64,000 nt of DNA from Gammaproteobacteria bacterium (GTDB lineage: Bacteria; Pseudomonadota; Gammaproteobacteria; Pseudomonadales; Pseudohongiellaceae). The stretch is taken from assembly GCA_012960305.1 (NCBI GenBank), contig DUBM01000014.1, positions 248,001 to 312,000 of the forward strand, in the 5' to 3' direction. Numbering within the stretch: the stretch's first letter is position 1; every line of letters starts with the position of its first letter. The position numbers were made by a program, and so were the translations under genes. Positions 43,925-53,444 of the stretch are shown piece by piece. The notes beneath the pieces were generated by a model that was given only the letters and a program-made list of their open reading frames with translations, ran no database searches and was not told the DNA's origin.

Positions 43925-44399
43925 TCAGTAAAAGGTGATATTGGTGACGACCGGGAGTATAGGCTGAATCTTACTGAAAGCATTCGTACGGGCATGGTTA
44001 GTATGTTAAATCTTCTCATGATCTCTACTTTGGAATTGGCCGACTCAGACGCTCGAAACCGGTATTTTGGTATCGTCCTGCAATTTCAATTTTACCAGAG
44101 AGATCGTTTCATCATGACATTCCGCCATAACCTACCACAGAGGCCAGCAAATTGGGGTATGCAGTGTTTCGATAGAATAGACGACGAAAGGTTCCGCTTT
44201 TATATTGACGACATCGAATTAAGTATTCGTGAATCACGAATAAATGCTTTTGGGGAACATATAGATAGTCGAAATTTAATTTATCTTTTGGGTATAGCAA
44301 CTAAGGCGGATGGATCGAAATTCTGCAGGCACGTCCGATTTCATCGGCCGAATTTCGGCCATCATTTTCGAAGAGTTGGAGTATCGTTGCACGTTTAGC
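43925..44399 (-). pseudogene. Decayed Lrp/AsnC family transcriptional regulator
   Basis: The minus strand gives ATILQLFENDGRNSADEIGR in one frame, the winged-helix start of Lrp proteins. After a TAG and a frameshift come the RAM-domain pieces FVVYSIETLH, ECHDETISLVKLKLQD and NHARTNAFSKIQPILPV, broken by three more stops (TAG, TGA, TAA) before the TGA at 43927. The span of about 158 codons matches a full Lrp protein. A 171-residue open frame on the opposite strand over this region is its antisense shadow. Confidence 0.75.
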
Positions 44400-44400
44400 G

Positions 44401-44439
44401 GAAGAAAATTAGCCTAAAATTACTGGTAAGTTTTAGGCT
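44401..44439 (-). terminator. Terminator after the second tandem paralogue
   Basis: AGCCTAAAA and TTTTAGGCT form a 9-bp stem (with inner TTAC/GTAA), followed on the minus strand by AATTTTCTTC. It ends the gene at 44495. Confidence 0.65.
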
Positions 44440-44494
44440 CCAGCCTCATAACTATTCTCTCTCAGGCTGACTGACTAAGCCTTTACGAAGAGGC

Positions 44495-45499
44495 TTAGCG
44501 TTCGCTAGCCGGAAGATTTTCCTGCACTCGTGCTCCGCGCAAGATATTTACCATTCCATAATTACCTTCATGACAGGCGTATTCATACAATTGTCCTGCA
44601 ACTTTTGTCATTGGGACGATAGCAGTAAATTTATCTGTGAACGTTGACGGATCATCAACAGTGAACTCATATTCGACGGTAATTGGGCCACGCCGAGTAA
44701 ATCGCTCGGTCAACACTTTGTCGTACGAGGTGCCGGCGGCGCCAAAGCTTGAACTTAGTCCATTGAAGTTTCGAGTTTCTACAACTAAGGTTTCTCCATC
44801 CCAGTAACCTCTAGAGTCACCAGTCCACAATCTCACATCATCGTCCAGTGGTGCGTTGCCTCGCGCCGAAAGTGGAACCATTCGTGCATCGTGAATCATC
44901 TCTGTTACCAGTACCACGGTGTCTTGATGTTGGATAATCTGTAGATTGTTATTGTATAGGCTCGGAATCATCGGAGGACCCGCGTTAAACCCAATGATGC
45001 AGCGCTCTGAAAGGCCACGATCTTCAGGGCCATCGGTGCCGATGCCGCCTGCCGCAATTCTTACCGGGCGAGATTCGCCTGTTGTATCACCACCATAAAC
45101 GCCCTGTCCTGCGATAGCACCTTCTACTAAAGAAGGTAGTCGCCCATTGCTTGGATAGACTATGTGGGATGTACGCACATCAACGCCGATTCCAGCATTT
45201 TCGATCCAGAAATCATTATAGGATCCGTCTACGCCCTCTATATCAAGCGCAGCATCAGAATTAGCATCTTGAGCAGCTCGACGACGCTGGCTTTCTTCAA
45301 CTTCGTCAGCGGTCAAAAACTCTCGCTCACCAAAATTTGCTGGCCGCTGCATCGGTCTGTTAGACGAGAAATTCCACACGCCCTGTAGGTTAGGTTGGCC
45401 CCATTCTGTTCGCGCAGCTTTATAGTCATCAGCAGCAAGGCTGCTTAATGGTAATACAGTAGAAAAAGCAAATAGGCAGGCAACGCTCAGTTTTTCCAT
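44495..45499 (-). CDS. Exported protein of the YEYACHEGNY family, tandem copy B
   Basis: 334 residues with a signal peptide (about 1-22, PLSSLAADD). Near full-length similarity to copy A (RTEWGQPNLQGVWNFSSN, SYNDFWIENAGIG, TDGPEDRGLSERC, GDSRGYWDGETLVVET, YEYACHEGNYGMVNILRGAR), while the third family member at 40433 is more distant. Copy B has its own terminator, so each gene is probably its own transcript. The biochemical role is unknown. Confidence 0.75.
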   Translation of the reverse strand: MEKLSVACLFAFSTVLPLSSLAADDYKAARTEWGQPNLQGVWNFSSNRPMQRPANFGEREFLTADEVEESQRRRAAQDANSDAALDIEGVDGSYNDFWIENAGIGVDVRTSHIVYPSNGRLPSLVEGAIAGQGVYGGDTTGESRPVRIAAGGIGTDGPEDRGLSERCIIGFNAGPPMIPSLYNNNLQIIQHQDTVVLVTEMIHDARMVPLSARGNAPLDDDVRLWTGDSRGYWDGETLVVETRNFNGLSSSFGAAGTSYDKVLTERFTRRGPITVEYEFTVDDPSTFTDKFTAIVPMTKVAGQLYEYACHEGNYGMVNILRGARVQENLPASER

Positions 45500-45643
45500 G
45501 GGTTACTCCGTTGTGATTTTGACCGAACATGCGAAACCTTAGCTGAATCGCTAATTCAGCACAATTTATTTATCTTTCCATGACTAGAAATGGCCTACTG
45601 TATGTATATTTTTTATACACAGATCTAACCCAATGTTTGGCGT

Positions 45644-46846
45644 TTACTCACACTCCAGACTTACCAAAGGACTTATGTCTTCTTCGTAGTCGACACCATC
45701 AACAGAAAAACCGAATAGATTCAAAAATTCTTTCTTGTAGCCCTGATAATCACCGATTTCAAATAAATTTTCTGAGGTAACTTGAGGCCAAAGCTCCTCA
45801 ATTTTTCCCTGCACATCGCTCTTTAATTCTTCCTGATCTCTGCGCAACCGCCCCTCATCATCAGTTTCTGGATCATTTATACAAAGCCCCTTGGTAAACA
45901 AGCCATACACCTGTTCGACACAACCTTCGTGAACACCTTTTTGTTTCATGATTTTAAATAACAAAGACAAATATAAAGGCATTATAGGAATTGCTGCCGA
46001 GGCTTGAGTGACAACTCCTTTTAAAACCGACACATAAGCTGCACCGCCAATCGCATTAAGGTTTTGCTGAATCTCAATTTGCTTACTATCCAGATCTTTC
46101 TTCGCCTGACCAATTGTGCCGTGCCAATAAATATCCCAGGTGACTTTTTCGCCGATGTAGGTATATGTCGTAGTCTTACAACCATCAGCGAGCACTCCTG
46201 CTTCAGCCAAAGCATCCATCCACATCTTCCAATCTTCTCCTCCCATGACCGCGATAGTGCCATCGATGTCTTCCTGGCTTGCAGCTTTTAAGTTCACTTC
46301 TTGAATTACGTCTTTGTTAGTGTTTACTCCGATTTTCGTGACATCCTGGCCAATCGGTTTCAGGCAAGAAACAAATACTTCACCAGTATCTGGATGTTGG
46401 CGCCTAGGCGAGGCAATACTGTAAATGACCATATCGATGGTGCCGAGATCTTCCTTGATCAAGTTAATAGTCTTTTCCTTTATCTCATTTGAAAATGCAT
46501 CACCATTAATACATTTGGCGTAGAGACCAGCAGATCTAGCTTCTGCTTGGAACGCTGCAGAATTATACCAACCAGCAGTGCCACTTCTATTTTCTTCAGC
46601 TGGCTTTTCAAAAAATAACCCAATGGTGTTTGCATTGGCCCCAAATGCTGCTGAGATAATAGATGAAAGGCCATATCCTGTGGAGGCGCCAATAACGAGA
46701 ACATTCTTCGGTGGGTTTTCAATCGCCCCGAAATTCTCCTTTCCCAGGCCTTGAACGTAATCTATTTGTTCGCAAACATTTGCTGCACATCCCGTGGGAT
46801 GCGCGTTTATACATATAAACCCACGAACTTTAGGCTTGATTTCCAT
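45644..46846 (-). CDS. fabV: Trans-2-enoyl-ACP/CoA reductase FabV
   Basis: 400 residues, the usual length. The NADH-binding segment is [23 protein letters not shown], and the catalytic Tyr-x8-Lys pattern is Tyr240 and Lys249 in [16 protein letters not shown], as in FabV of gammaproteobacteria. The C-terminus has the FabV-specific [23 protein letters not shown]. It carries out the last reduction of fatty-acid elongation and is often resistant to triclosan. Cytoplasmic. It converges with the amino-acid permease region and stands alone. Confidence 0.95.
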   Translation of the reverse strand: MEIKPKVRGFICINAHPTGCAANVCEQIDYVQGLGKENFGAIENPPKNVLVIGASTGYGLSSIISAAFGANANTIGLFFEKPAEENRSGTAGWYNSAAFQAEARSAGLYAKCINGDAFSNEIKEKTINLIKEDLGTIDMVIYSIASPRRQHPDTGEVFVSCLKPIGQDVTKIGVNTNKDVIQEVNLKAASQEDIDGTIAVMGGEDWKMWMDALAEAGVLADGCKTTTYTYIGEKVTWDIYWHGTIGQAKKDLDSKQIEIQQNLNAIGGAAYVSVLKGVVTQASAAIPIMPLYLSLLFKIMKQKGVHEGCVEQVYGLFTKGLCINDPETDDEGRLRRDQEELKSDVQGKIEELWPQVTSENLFEIGDYQGYKKEFLNLFGFSVDGVDYEEDISPLVSLECE

Positions 46847-47031
46847 TTGTTAGCTCCTGGCTACTGTTTTCTCAATCGCGTTATTCTAAAGCTAGAGAAG
46901 GAAAAGGGGAATGGAAGCTACCATAGTTCTCGCTAGAGTTAAGTACTCCCATAAAAAAGATTCAATTGGACCTAGTCGCCAATCGCCGTAATAATGACCC
47001 TCTTTGTTTCGCAATCGCCGGATCACAGTGA

Positions 47032-48336
47032 ATGTCTTCGGATAAATTTCGCCATACAACAGTTACTGCCGTAGCTATTGCCAATATGGTTGGAACCGGT
47101 GTTTTTACCAGCCTCGGGTTCCAGCTTTTGGATATTCGGTCTGGATTCGCATTGCTGATGCTTTGGGCTATTGGCGGATTGGCAGCACTTTGTGGCGCCA
47201 TGACTTACGCAGAGCTTGGAGCTGCCCTGCCACGCAATGGCGGGGAATATAATTTCCTTTCCCGCATTTACCATCCCGCAGCAGGATTTGTCTCCGGCTG
47301 GGTTTCTGCAACAGTGGGTTTCGCAGGACCAGTTGCTCTGGCAGCAATGACATTCTCTGCCTATGCCATGACTGCATTGCCAGAAGGCGGCAATACACTG
47401 CTCGAAAAATTTCTTGCCGCTGCCGTGCTAATACTATTGACCATTGTCCATGCTAGCAATCGCAAAAACAGTGGCGAAGTCCAATTGATATTCACAGTCC
47501 TAAAAGTCGCCGTTATTGTACTTTTTTGTCTTGGCGTTATTTTTGTTACCGAAGAACCACAAGCGGTTAGTTTTCTACCCCTGACCGAAGACGGGGCATT
47601 AATGACTAGTGGCACATATGCAGTTGCCCTCATCTATGTAAGCTATGCCTACACTGGCTGGAACGCAGCGACCTATCTTAGTAGTGAAGTAGAAAACCCC
47701 CAGCGCAATCTACCTTGGATTCTTATGATTGGAACCCTAGTGGTGATGACTCTATACGTAGCACTAAATTTTGCTTTTCTCTATGCCGCACCTATGGAAG
47801 CTATGGCGGGTGAAGTTGAAGTTGGGTTTGTTGCTGCCGAGTTTGCCTTCGGCGAAGTAGGTGGCCGCTTTACCGGATTGGTATTAGCGCTGCTCTTAAT
47901 CTCTACGGTTAGTGCTATGACTCTGGCAGGGCCCAGAGTAATTCAAGTTATCGGTGAAGACTTTCCGGCGTTGCGCTTTCTTGGGCGCACCAATAAACAT
48001 GGAGTACCGGCCACTGCTATCTATATTCAATCTAGCATTGCAATGTTGTTTATTTGGTCGTCTACTTTTGAGTCAGTTCTGGTGTTTGCAGGTTTTGTTC
48101 TTGCACTGAATAGTTTTGCGACAGTAACAGGAGTATTTGTGTTGCGCTGGAAACAACCTGATTTACCGAGACCCTATAAAACTTTCCTTTATCCGCTCCC
48201 CCCCCTTATTTATTTGACGTTGACCGGGTGGACGCTCTATTTCGTTTTAACCACTAGACCAGTGGAAGGCCTAGTTGGGCTGGGAATTATTGTTTCTGGC
48301 TTGGTTGTTTATTTTTTTTCTTCCCGGAAATCTTAG
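47032..48336 (+). CDS. APC family amino acid permease
   Basis: 434 residues with 12 predicted hydrophobic segments. The N-terminal IANMVGTGVFTSLGF is the APC unwound-helix motif (GTGVF), with AIGGLAALCGAMTYAELGAALPRNGGEYNFL next and STVSAMTLAGPRV in helix 8. It would import amino acids or polyamines across the inner membrane. It is divergent from fabV and converges with rdgC. Confidence 0.88.
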   Translation: MSSDKFRHTTVTAVAIANMVGTGVFTSLGFQLLDIRSGFALLMLWAIGGLAALCGAMTYAELGAALPRNGGEYNFLSRIYHPAAGFVSGWVSATVGFAGPVALAAMTFSAYAMTALPEGGNTLLEKFLAAAVLILLTIVHASNRKNSGEVQLIFTVLKVAVIVLFCLGVIFVTEEPQAVSFLPLTEDGALMTSGTYAVALIYVSYAYTGWNAATYLSSEVENPQRNLPWILMIGTLVVMTLYVALNFAFLYAAPMEAMAGEVEVGFVAAEFAFGEVGGRFTGLVLALLLISTVSAMTLAGPRVIQVIGEDFPALRFLGRTNKHGVPATAIYIQSSIAMLFIWSSTFESVLVFAGFVLALNSFATVTGVFVLRWKQPDLPRPYKTFLYPLPPLIYLTLTGWTLYFVLTTRPVEGLVGLGIIVSGLVVYFFSSRKS

Positions 48337-48423
48337 TTAGAGAAAGGTGCCACTCATTGGTTAACTCTTCTCGTCAATTATGCGCTTGGACTTTCCCTGC
48401 GATTACTCATGGAGCGGGAATGG

Positions 48424-49386
48424 TTAGGATTCGGAATCGTCTACTTTTACCATCTTCCTAGGATCATCCAGGCCACCGAACGCTGCAAATAAGGACTCAA
48501 AAAAACTCGAGAGTTCTAATGTCATTAGGGCAAATTCCTGATCAAATTTTTGAGCTTCGCTTTCCTCTGTAAAGCTCGGGTTTTCTTCTTTCATTTCCTC
48601 GAAACGAAGCCGCTTAATGGACAAATCATCCCCAATGTTACAGCTTAGGATATTGTTCCAGAGTACCCCCAAATTCTTTGCCTGCTTACCGGCGTCGATG
48701 TGCGCTGTGATCTCATCACTACTGAGATCCTGGCCTTTACAACGCACCACATTGCTTCCATCCAGAGGATTAAACAATTCACAATCTTCGCTTATCTCAA
48801 AATTGTTGCTGGCTTTGTGATTTTTTAACCAACGAGTCATGACATCACTTGGTGCCCGCTTACTATTAGGTAGACCGACAGGGAAAGTGCCAAGAGTGTC
48901 ACGCAGTAAACTGACGAATTCTTCCGCCTTTGCTGGTGCTGCCGCATTAACCACCAGCAGATTCTCCTTAGGTGATAGGTATGCGTGAGTCAGTTGACTA
49001 CGCGTGAAAGCTTGTGGGAGCAGGGTAGCACCCATATCTTCTTGGATTTGCTTCTTCTCTTTGCGGTATATCTTGCGGGCCTGCCGCTCTTCAATTTCCA
49101 TGATTTTGGCATCAGCTGCTTCTCGAATAACAGATGCTGGTAACAGGCGATCCTGCCTTTTGGCGCACAGCATGATGTAATCACCAACCGCATGGGAGTA
49201 GATAGTTTCTTTATCATCGCCTGCATTGGAAGAGTTACTACCAATCGGTCCAACCCAGCCCATGGTTGATCTTTCATAGCTATTACAGGAACGAAAGGGT
49301 TTATCAGCAAGCGCCGCTTGTAGATCATCCATGGAACTATCGAAAGGTTTAGTGAGACAGTAAAGACGTAAATTCTTGAACCACAT
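48424..49386 (-). CDS. rdgC: Recombination-associated protein RdgC
   Basis: 320 residues, slightly longer than the usual 300. MWFKNLRLYCLTKPF at the N-terminus, PFRSCNSYERSTMGWVGP, PASVIREA and GPIGSN-type motifs are typical, followed by FVSLLRDTLGTFPVGL and the C-terminal EFALMTLELSSFFESLFAAFGG. RdgC forms a DNA-encircling dimer that limits RecA. It is cytoplasmic and nucleoid-associated. Restricted to beta- and gammaproteobacteria, it is a useful taxonomic marker here. Confidence 0.93.
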   Translation of the reverse strand: MWFKNLRLYCLTKPFDSSMDDLQAALADKPFRSCNSYERSTMGWVGPIGSNSSNAGDDKETIYSHAVGDYIMLCAKRQDRLLPASVIREAADAKIMEIEERQARKIYRKEKKQIQEDMGATLLPQAFTRSQLTHAYLSPKENLLVVNAAAPAKAEEFVSLLRDTLGTFPVGLPNSKRAPSDVMTRWLKNHKASNNFEISEDCELFNPLDGSNVVRCKGQDLSSDEITAHIDAGKQAKNLGVLWNNILSCNIGDDLSIKRLRFEEMKEENPSFTEESEAQKFDQEFALMTLELSSFFESLFAAFGGLDDPRKMVKVDDSES

Positions 49387-49833
49387 AAATCAGCACCCTG
49401 CAAAGAGTCGGCATTTTGATGGAGGCCGCCGATTATGCAACAGGAGTTGTTGGCTTTAAAGAATAAAAGGGGAAACTGAAGAAATTAAATTGAATTTCGA
49501 TCTAGAAATATTAATGCGGCTTTTTCTATACCCTAAAGCGTATTTGATAGCCGGTTTTATCGTCTCGAAACCCGGCCGAATAAAAAAACAGAATCCGCTG
49601 ATTTTTTCGGATCGTCAATATAGCTTTATAGCAATTCTTTACATGCGCCAGCCACCCAGAGAAATAGAGAAAATAACTACTAATATCATTCTTTCTCTTT
49701 GGATCAGTAACAATTAAGTTTTTCATGATTCCGCAGGATGTGCCAGGCCAGCTCAGATTGGGGCTTATATTCAGAGTACAAATACGAACAACTTGCTGTC
49801 GCTGTATGCTCCTAATACAGCATCACCGAACGA

Positions 49834-49941
49834 TTAGATTCTATTGAATATCTGTCTGGCATCATTGTCAGTTAATTCGCGAGATTCGAGAATTTCAATT
49901 TCGCGAATTATCTTCATTGTCTCAATCGAGTCACTTGTCAT
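49834..49941 (-). CDS. Possible 35-residue ORF
   Basis: ATG at 49941 to TAA at 49834 gives a charged, helical peptide (MTSDSIETMKIIREIEILES at its start). Composition is coding-like but no ribosome site or family is visible, and the frame stays open upstream without another ATG. It could be the end of a lost gene. Confidence 0.2.
   Translation of the reverse strand: MTSDSIETMKIIREIEILESRELTDNDARQIFNRI
49873..49910. repeat. Inverted repeat with 10-bp arms
   Basis: TAATTCGCGA and TCGCGAATTA are perfect arms 18 bp apart, with a smaller ATTC-GA-GAAT palindrome inside. It lies about 145 bp beyond the end of deaD, inside the possible 35-residue ORF. It could be an operator or mRNA hairpin. Confidence 0.4.
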
Positions 49942-50053
49942 TACAGGCAGAACTGCCACAATTTCATAACAGCTACTATAGTACCGTAACTGGGATACCG
50001 CTAAAATCCGCCTTAGATATTAGTGTTAATATAAAATTCTCGACACACTAGAA

Positions 50054-51982
50054 CTATTTAGCATCAGACTTATATTTTTTGCCAGGTTTTCCCTTATCTC
50101 TTGTTGTCGCTCTGACTTTTAGTTTAGGCTTGCTCCGAGGCTTGTCTTTTGATTTCTTTTTTGCTTTTCCCTTAGGCTTCCTTTTCTCTTTCCCTTTATT
50201 CAAGGCAGGTCGACTTTTCTTACTGTAGGGCTCTTCTCCTGACTCTCTAGAAATTTTTAAAGTTTCTCCTGAGACCCATACTTTTTTGAGCTCCCTAAAG
50301 ATATCTTCTGGCATATCGCCGGGCAGATCAACAATACTGTGGTCGTCGAAAATATTGATCCGACCTATGTGTTTCGCGTCAATGCCAGCTTCGTTGGCGA
50401 TTGCACCAACTATATTGCCAGGCAATACTTTGTGATTGCGTCCAACCGCAATGCGAAAGCGCTCCATTCCCGCATCAGGTTTATCTTGTCGATCCCGGTC
50501 GGTGTTGTTTCGAGCTTCCCTTGAAGGCCTGCCTCGATCATTGCTCTTACCGGACCTACTGTCACTCCTTCCCTCTCTTCTTCCTTGCCTCACGCGACTC
50601 TTGCCTGAATTTTCATCACGGCTATCTTTGTCCCAAGACCGATCTCGTTTAGGAGTTGATTTATGTTGCAGAAGTAGAGGCGTGTCCCCTTGGACCATAC
50701 GTGCTAGCGCGGATGCAATTTCCAATGCAGGGATATTGTGTTCTTGTTGGTATTGTTCTACTAGGTGGGTAAACAAACCCAAGTCTTCAATGGCTAAAGT
50801 ATCTGAGATAGTTTGTTTAAATTGCTGGATGCGTTTGTCATTTATTAATTCTGTGGAGGGTAACTCCATCATTTCAATTTTCTTGTTGGTCGCTTTTTCT
50901 ATGGCATTAAGTAAACGTCTTTCTCTCGGCGCAACAAATAGGATTGCATCACCTTCTCTCCCCGCCCTGCCGGTTCGCCCGATTCTATGTATGTAGGCTT
51001 CAGTGTCATGGGGAATATCATAATTCACAACATGACTTATACGTTCAACATCCAGACCTCTGGCAGCGACATCGGTGGCAACTAGAATATCCAGTTTGCC
51101 TTTTTTCAATCTTTCGATAGTCCGCTCTCGTTGTTGTTGAGCGATATCACCATTCAGTGCGGTTGCAGCGAATCCCCGGGCAGATAATTTCTCTGCCAAT
51201 TCAACTGTAGCAACTCGTGTACGCACGAAAATAATCATGCCATCGAATGACTCTGCCTCGAGTATTCGAGTAAGAGCGTCGAGCTTGTGCATACCACTAA
51301 CTGGCCAGAATCTTTGGCGAATTAAATCTGCTGTAGCTGTTCTTTGCTTGATCGTTATTTCTTTTGGGTTATTCAGATGCTGTTTTGCTATTCGCTTAAC
51401 CTCTTTAGGCATAGTGGCTGAAAATAGAGCTATCTGACGAGTATCTGGTGTCTGCTCAAGAATCCACTCCACATCATCGATGAAACCCATTCGCAGCATT
51501 TCATCCGCTTCGTCCAGCACTAGAGTCTTGAGTGAATCTAATTTCAGCGTACCCTTGCGCATATGATCCATAACTCTTCCCGGAGTTCCAACCACCACAT
51601 GCACTCCACGCCGAAGTGCACGGATCTGACCACTGTAGTCCTGACCACCATAAACAGGCAGTACGTGGAAGTTTTTCAACTGGCTAGCATAGGTTTGGAA
51701 TGCTTCTGCTACCTGAATTGCTAATTCTCGAGTTGGCGCAAGAACCATTACTTGGGGATCTTTCTGTTTAAGATCTAGCTTTGATAACAAAGGCAGGGCA
51801 AAGGCTGCGGTCTTGCCAGTGCCAGTTTGAGCTTGACCCAATACATCTGACCCATTCAAAAGATGAGGAATAGTTTCAGCCTGAATTGGAGAAGGCGTTT
51901 CATACCCTACTACGTCTAGGGCCTTAAGAATTTGCTTCGAGAGAGCCAGTTCAGTAAACGAGCTAGCGATATCAGTAGTCAT
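50054..51982 (-). CDS. deaD: DEAD-box RNA helicase, DeaD/CsdA type
   Basis: 642 residues. Q motif PSPIQAETIP, motif I AQTGTGKTAAFALP, motif II VLDEADEM, motif III LFSATMP and motif VI HRIGRTGRAGREG are all in order. After about residue 440 comes an Arg/Ser/Asp-rich linker (RDRSWDKDSRDENSGKSR), then a DbpA-type RNA-binding domain (FRIAVGRNHKVLPGNIVGAI) and a lysine-rich tail (KPKGKAKKKSKDKPRSKPK). It unwinds structured RNA and helps ribosome assembly, especially in the cold, in keeping with a marine host. Confidence 0.95.
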   Translation of the reverse strand: MTTDIASSFTELALSKQILKALDVVGYETPSPIQAETIPHLLNGSDVLGQAQTGTGKTAAFALPLLSKLDLKQKDPQVMVLAPTRELAIQVAEAFQTYASQLKNFHVLPVYGGQDYSGQIRALRRGVHVVVGTPGRVMDHMRKGTLKLDSLKTLVLDEADEMLRMGFIDDVEWILEQTPDTRQIALFSATMPKEVKRIAKQHLNNPKEITIKQRTATADLIRQRFWPVSGMHKLDALTRILEAESFDGMIIFVRTRVATVELAEKLSARGFAATALNGDIAQQQRERTIERLKKGKLDILVATDVAARGLDVERISHVVNYDIPHDTEAYIHRIGRTGRAGREGDAILFVAPRERRLLNAIEKATNKKIEMMELPSTELINDKRIQQFKQTISDTLAIEDLGLFTHLVEQYQQEHNIPALEIASALARMVQGDTPLLLQHKSTPKRDRSWDKDSRDENSGKSRVRQGRREGRSDSRSGKSNDRGRPSREARNNTDRDRQDKPDAGMERFRIAVGRNHKVLPGNIVGAIANEAGIDAKHIGRINIFDDHSIVDLPGDMPEDIFRELKKVWVSGETLKISRESGEEPYSKKSRPALNKGKEKRKPKGKAKKKSKDKPRSKPKLKVRATTRDKGKPGKKYKSDAK

Positions 51983-52221
51983 GGATATTCCTGCAAAATG
52001 TGCCCACTTTAGGGAACGCTGAATTGTCGAGCATATGAATCAAGAACTGGAACACTCGTAGCCACTATGAAAAGGCAAGTCATATTTCAAGTCGGATTTA
52101 GGGAGTGCTCGACAAAGTACAGGCATGTTTCGGGTAACCTTGCACACCATTCAATTGAGCATGCGCACCTTAATGATGCTGGCCACAAAAAGCAATGAGT
52201 AAATAGCGTTGTTTCGGGGAA

Positions 52222-53370
52222 TTAGCGAGTTGTTGCGCGCTGTCTATCCGGATTATCAAGATCTAGAGTAAAAGAAAGCGGGATACTGGTCGGCAAATAG
52301 CAGATTGCGTCATCACACGCTTGAAACTCAAGCGAGCCTGACAACGTCAAAGTGTCCATCTCTGCCATTCTGGCTTCCACCGTTTCATCAGCATGCACGA
52401 CGATCTCTTGCAAGATGGTAAATGGTTCATGGTACACGGGAACATACTCATCCAAAGGTTCGAAATAGTAGATTTCCGATTCTGGAAACTCTACCGGTTC
52501 ATACCTGACCATTGATTCTTCCTCAAGGTTGAGACCGATCACTCGGTATCCCTTGCCCTCTGCGCCGGGAGCATAAACATGCATTTCTTCATTGGGTTCA
52601 ACATCAACTGCTATGGAAAAACGGGTACCCACCGTAATTGACGAATTACTAGGATAGGCAGTGAATTTCAATTGTGCAGTGGAGCCTTCGATGGCAGCAA
52701 TTGGAGATACACCAATGCCTAGTTTTAACATTACATTCGAAGTTGTATTTCGTTCTCTATAGAATTCTTCAAAAAACCTCGCAGATACTCGACCCTGAGC
52801 ATCTAACATAAACGTGCCAGGGTAAGGCGTTCCTACGATCATTTGATTAGACCCAAATACCGATACGTACTTGGCTACATCAGCAACAACATTTGGGTCA
52901 TCTTTATTCGAACCTACACCTTCTGCAGCAACTGTATTCAGTATGCCAAATTCTGTAATTACAGAAGAATCAACATCCGCCAATAAAGGGAAGCGTATGC
53001 CACGGCGTTCGGCGAATTCTGCTAACACTTCTGGCGAATCATAACTAATAGCAGCAATGCCAATGCCAGAAGCGCTTAGCTCTTCGAGACGGTCCTGCAA
53101 CTCCACGAGTTGCGCTTTACAGTAGGGTCACCAATCTGCCGACCGATGGAACAACAACATGGTTCCGGCTGGACCGGCGATAGATTCAAGAGTTTGAAGG
53201 GTTCCGTTCTGATCAGTTAGGCGGAAATTTGGAACAAGATCTCCAACTTGAGGCCCCAAGGAAGCGACTTCAATTGCTGTTCTAGATTGCGCCAGCGCTG
53301 CAGTGGATAAAACCAATATGAAAGCGATAAGCAACGAAGAAGCAATGGATTTTTGGATTTTTGTTCTCAT
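52222..53370 (-). CDS. Exported thioredoxin-like/DsbD-N-like fusion, predicted selenoprotein (Sec81)
   Basis: One frame of 383 codons runs from the ATG at 53370 (AAAAGG upstream) to 52222, broken only by a TGA at 53130-53128. Reading it as Sec gives FHRSADW-U81-PYC84-KAQLVELQ, the active site of a peroxiredoxin/thioredoxin-fold redoxin (usually WCPYC). Residues 1-28 are a signal peptide. The thioredoxin-like domain continues with GIGIAAISYDSPEVLAEFAERRGIRFPLLAD. The last 150 residues resemble the N-terminal domain of DsbD (GTRFSIAVDVEPNEEMHVYAPG, LEFQACDDAICYLP with Cys352 and Cys357). A perfect 7-bp hairpin follows the TGA (53097-53113). It is predicted periplasmic and may couple reductant from a DsbD-type partner to a Sec active site. 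It is the last gene after the AtuA operon. Confidence 0.88.
53097..53113 (-). promoter_or_regulatory. Predicted bacterial SECIS hairpin of the redoxin gene
   Basis: GCAACTC-GTG-GAGTTGC on the minus strand: a perfect 7-bp stem with a 3-nt loop whose first base is G, beginning 22 nt after the TGA (21 nt between). Opening the terminal C-G pair gives a CGTGG loop, similar to the CGTGA loop of the GrdB-like gene. Confidence 0.7.
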
Positions 53371-53444
53371 AGCCTTTTATCCTATCATGATAATTTGAGC
53401 ATGGTAAATGAAGGCTTGGAAATAACTTTGTACCCTTAATCTTG

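Larger units (their letters stand above)
49387..50053. other. Intergenic region of about 670 bp without a confident gene
   Basis: The longest non-coding stretch in the window, between rdgC and deaD. Overlapping open frames of 75 (plus, 49490-49717) and 66 codons (minus, 49526-49726) exclude one another and have no recognised homology or ribosome site. Further along are a 35-codon minus-strand frame (49834-49941) and an inverted repeat (49873-49910). No RNA gene recognised. Confidence 0.4.

Noticed and set aside
43883..44398. 171-residue plus-strand protein
   Set aside because: It is antisense to a decayed Lrp/AsnC gene whose domain order is recognisable on the minus strand.
49490..49726. Overlapping ORFs of 75 and 66 residues on opposite strands
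   Set aside because: They exclude each other, neither has a ribosome site or familiar sequence, and both look like chance in AT-rich DNA.
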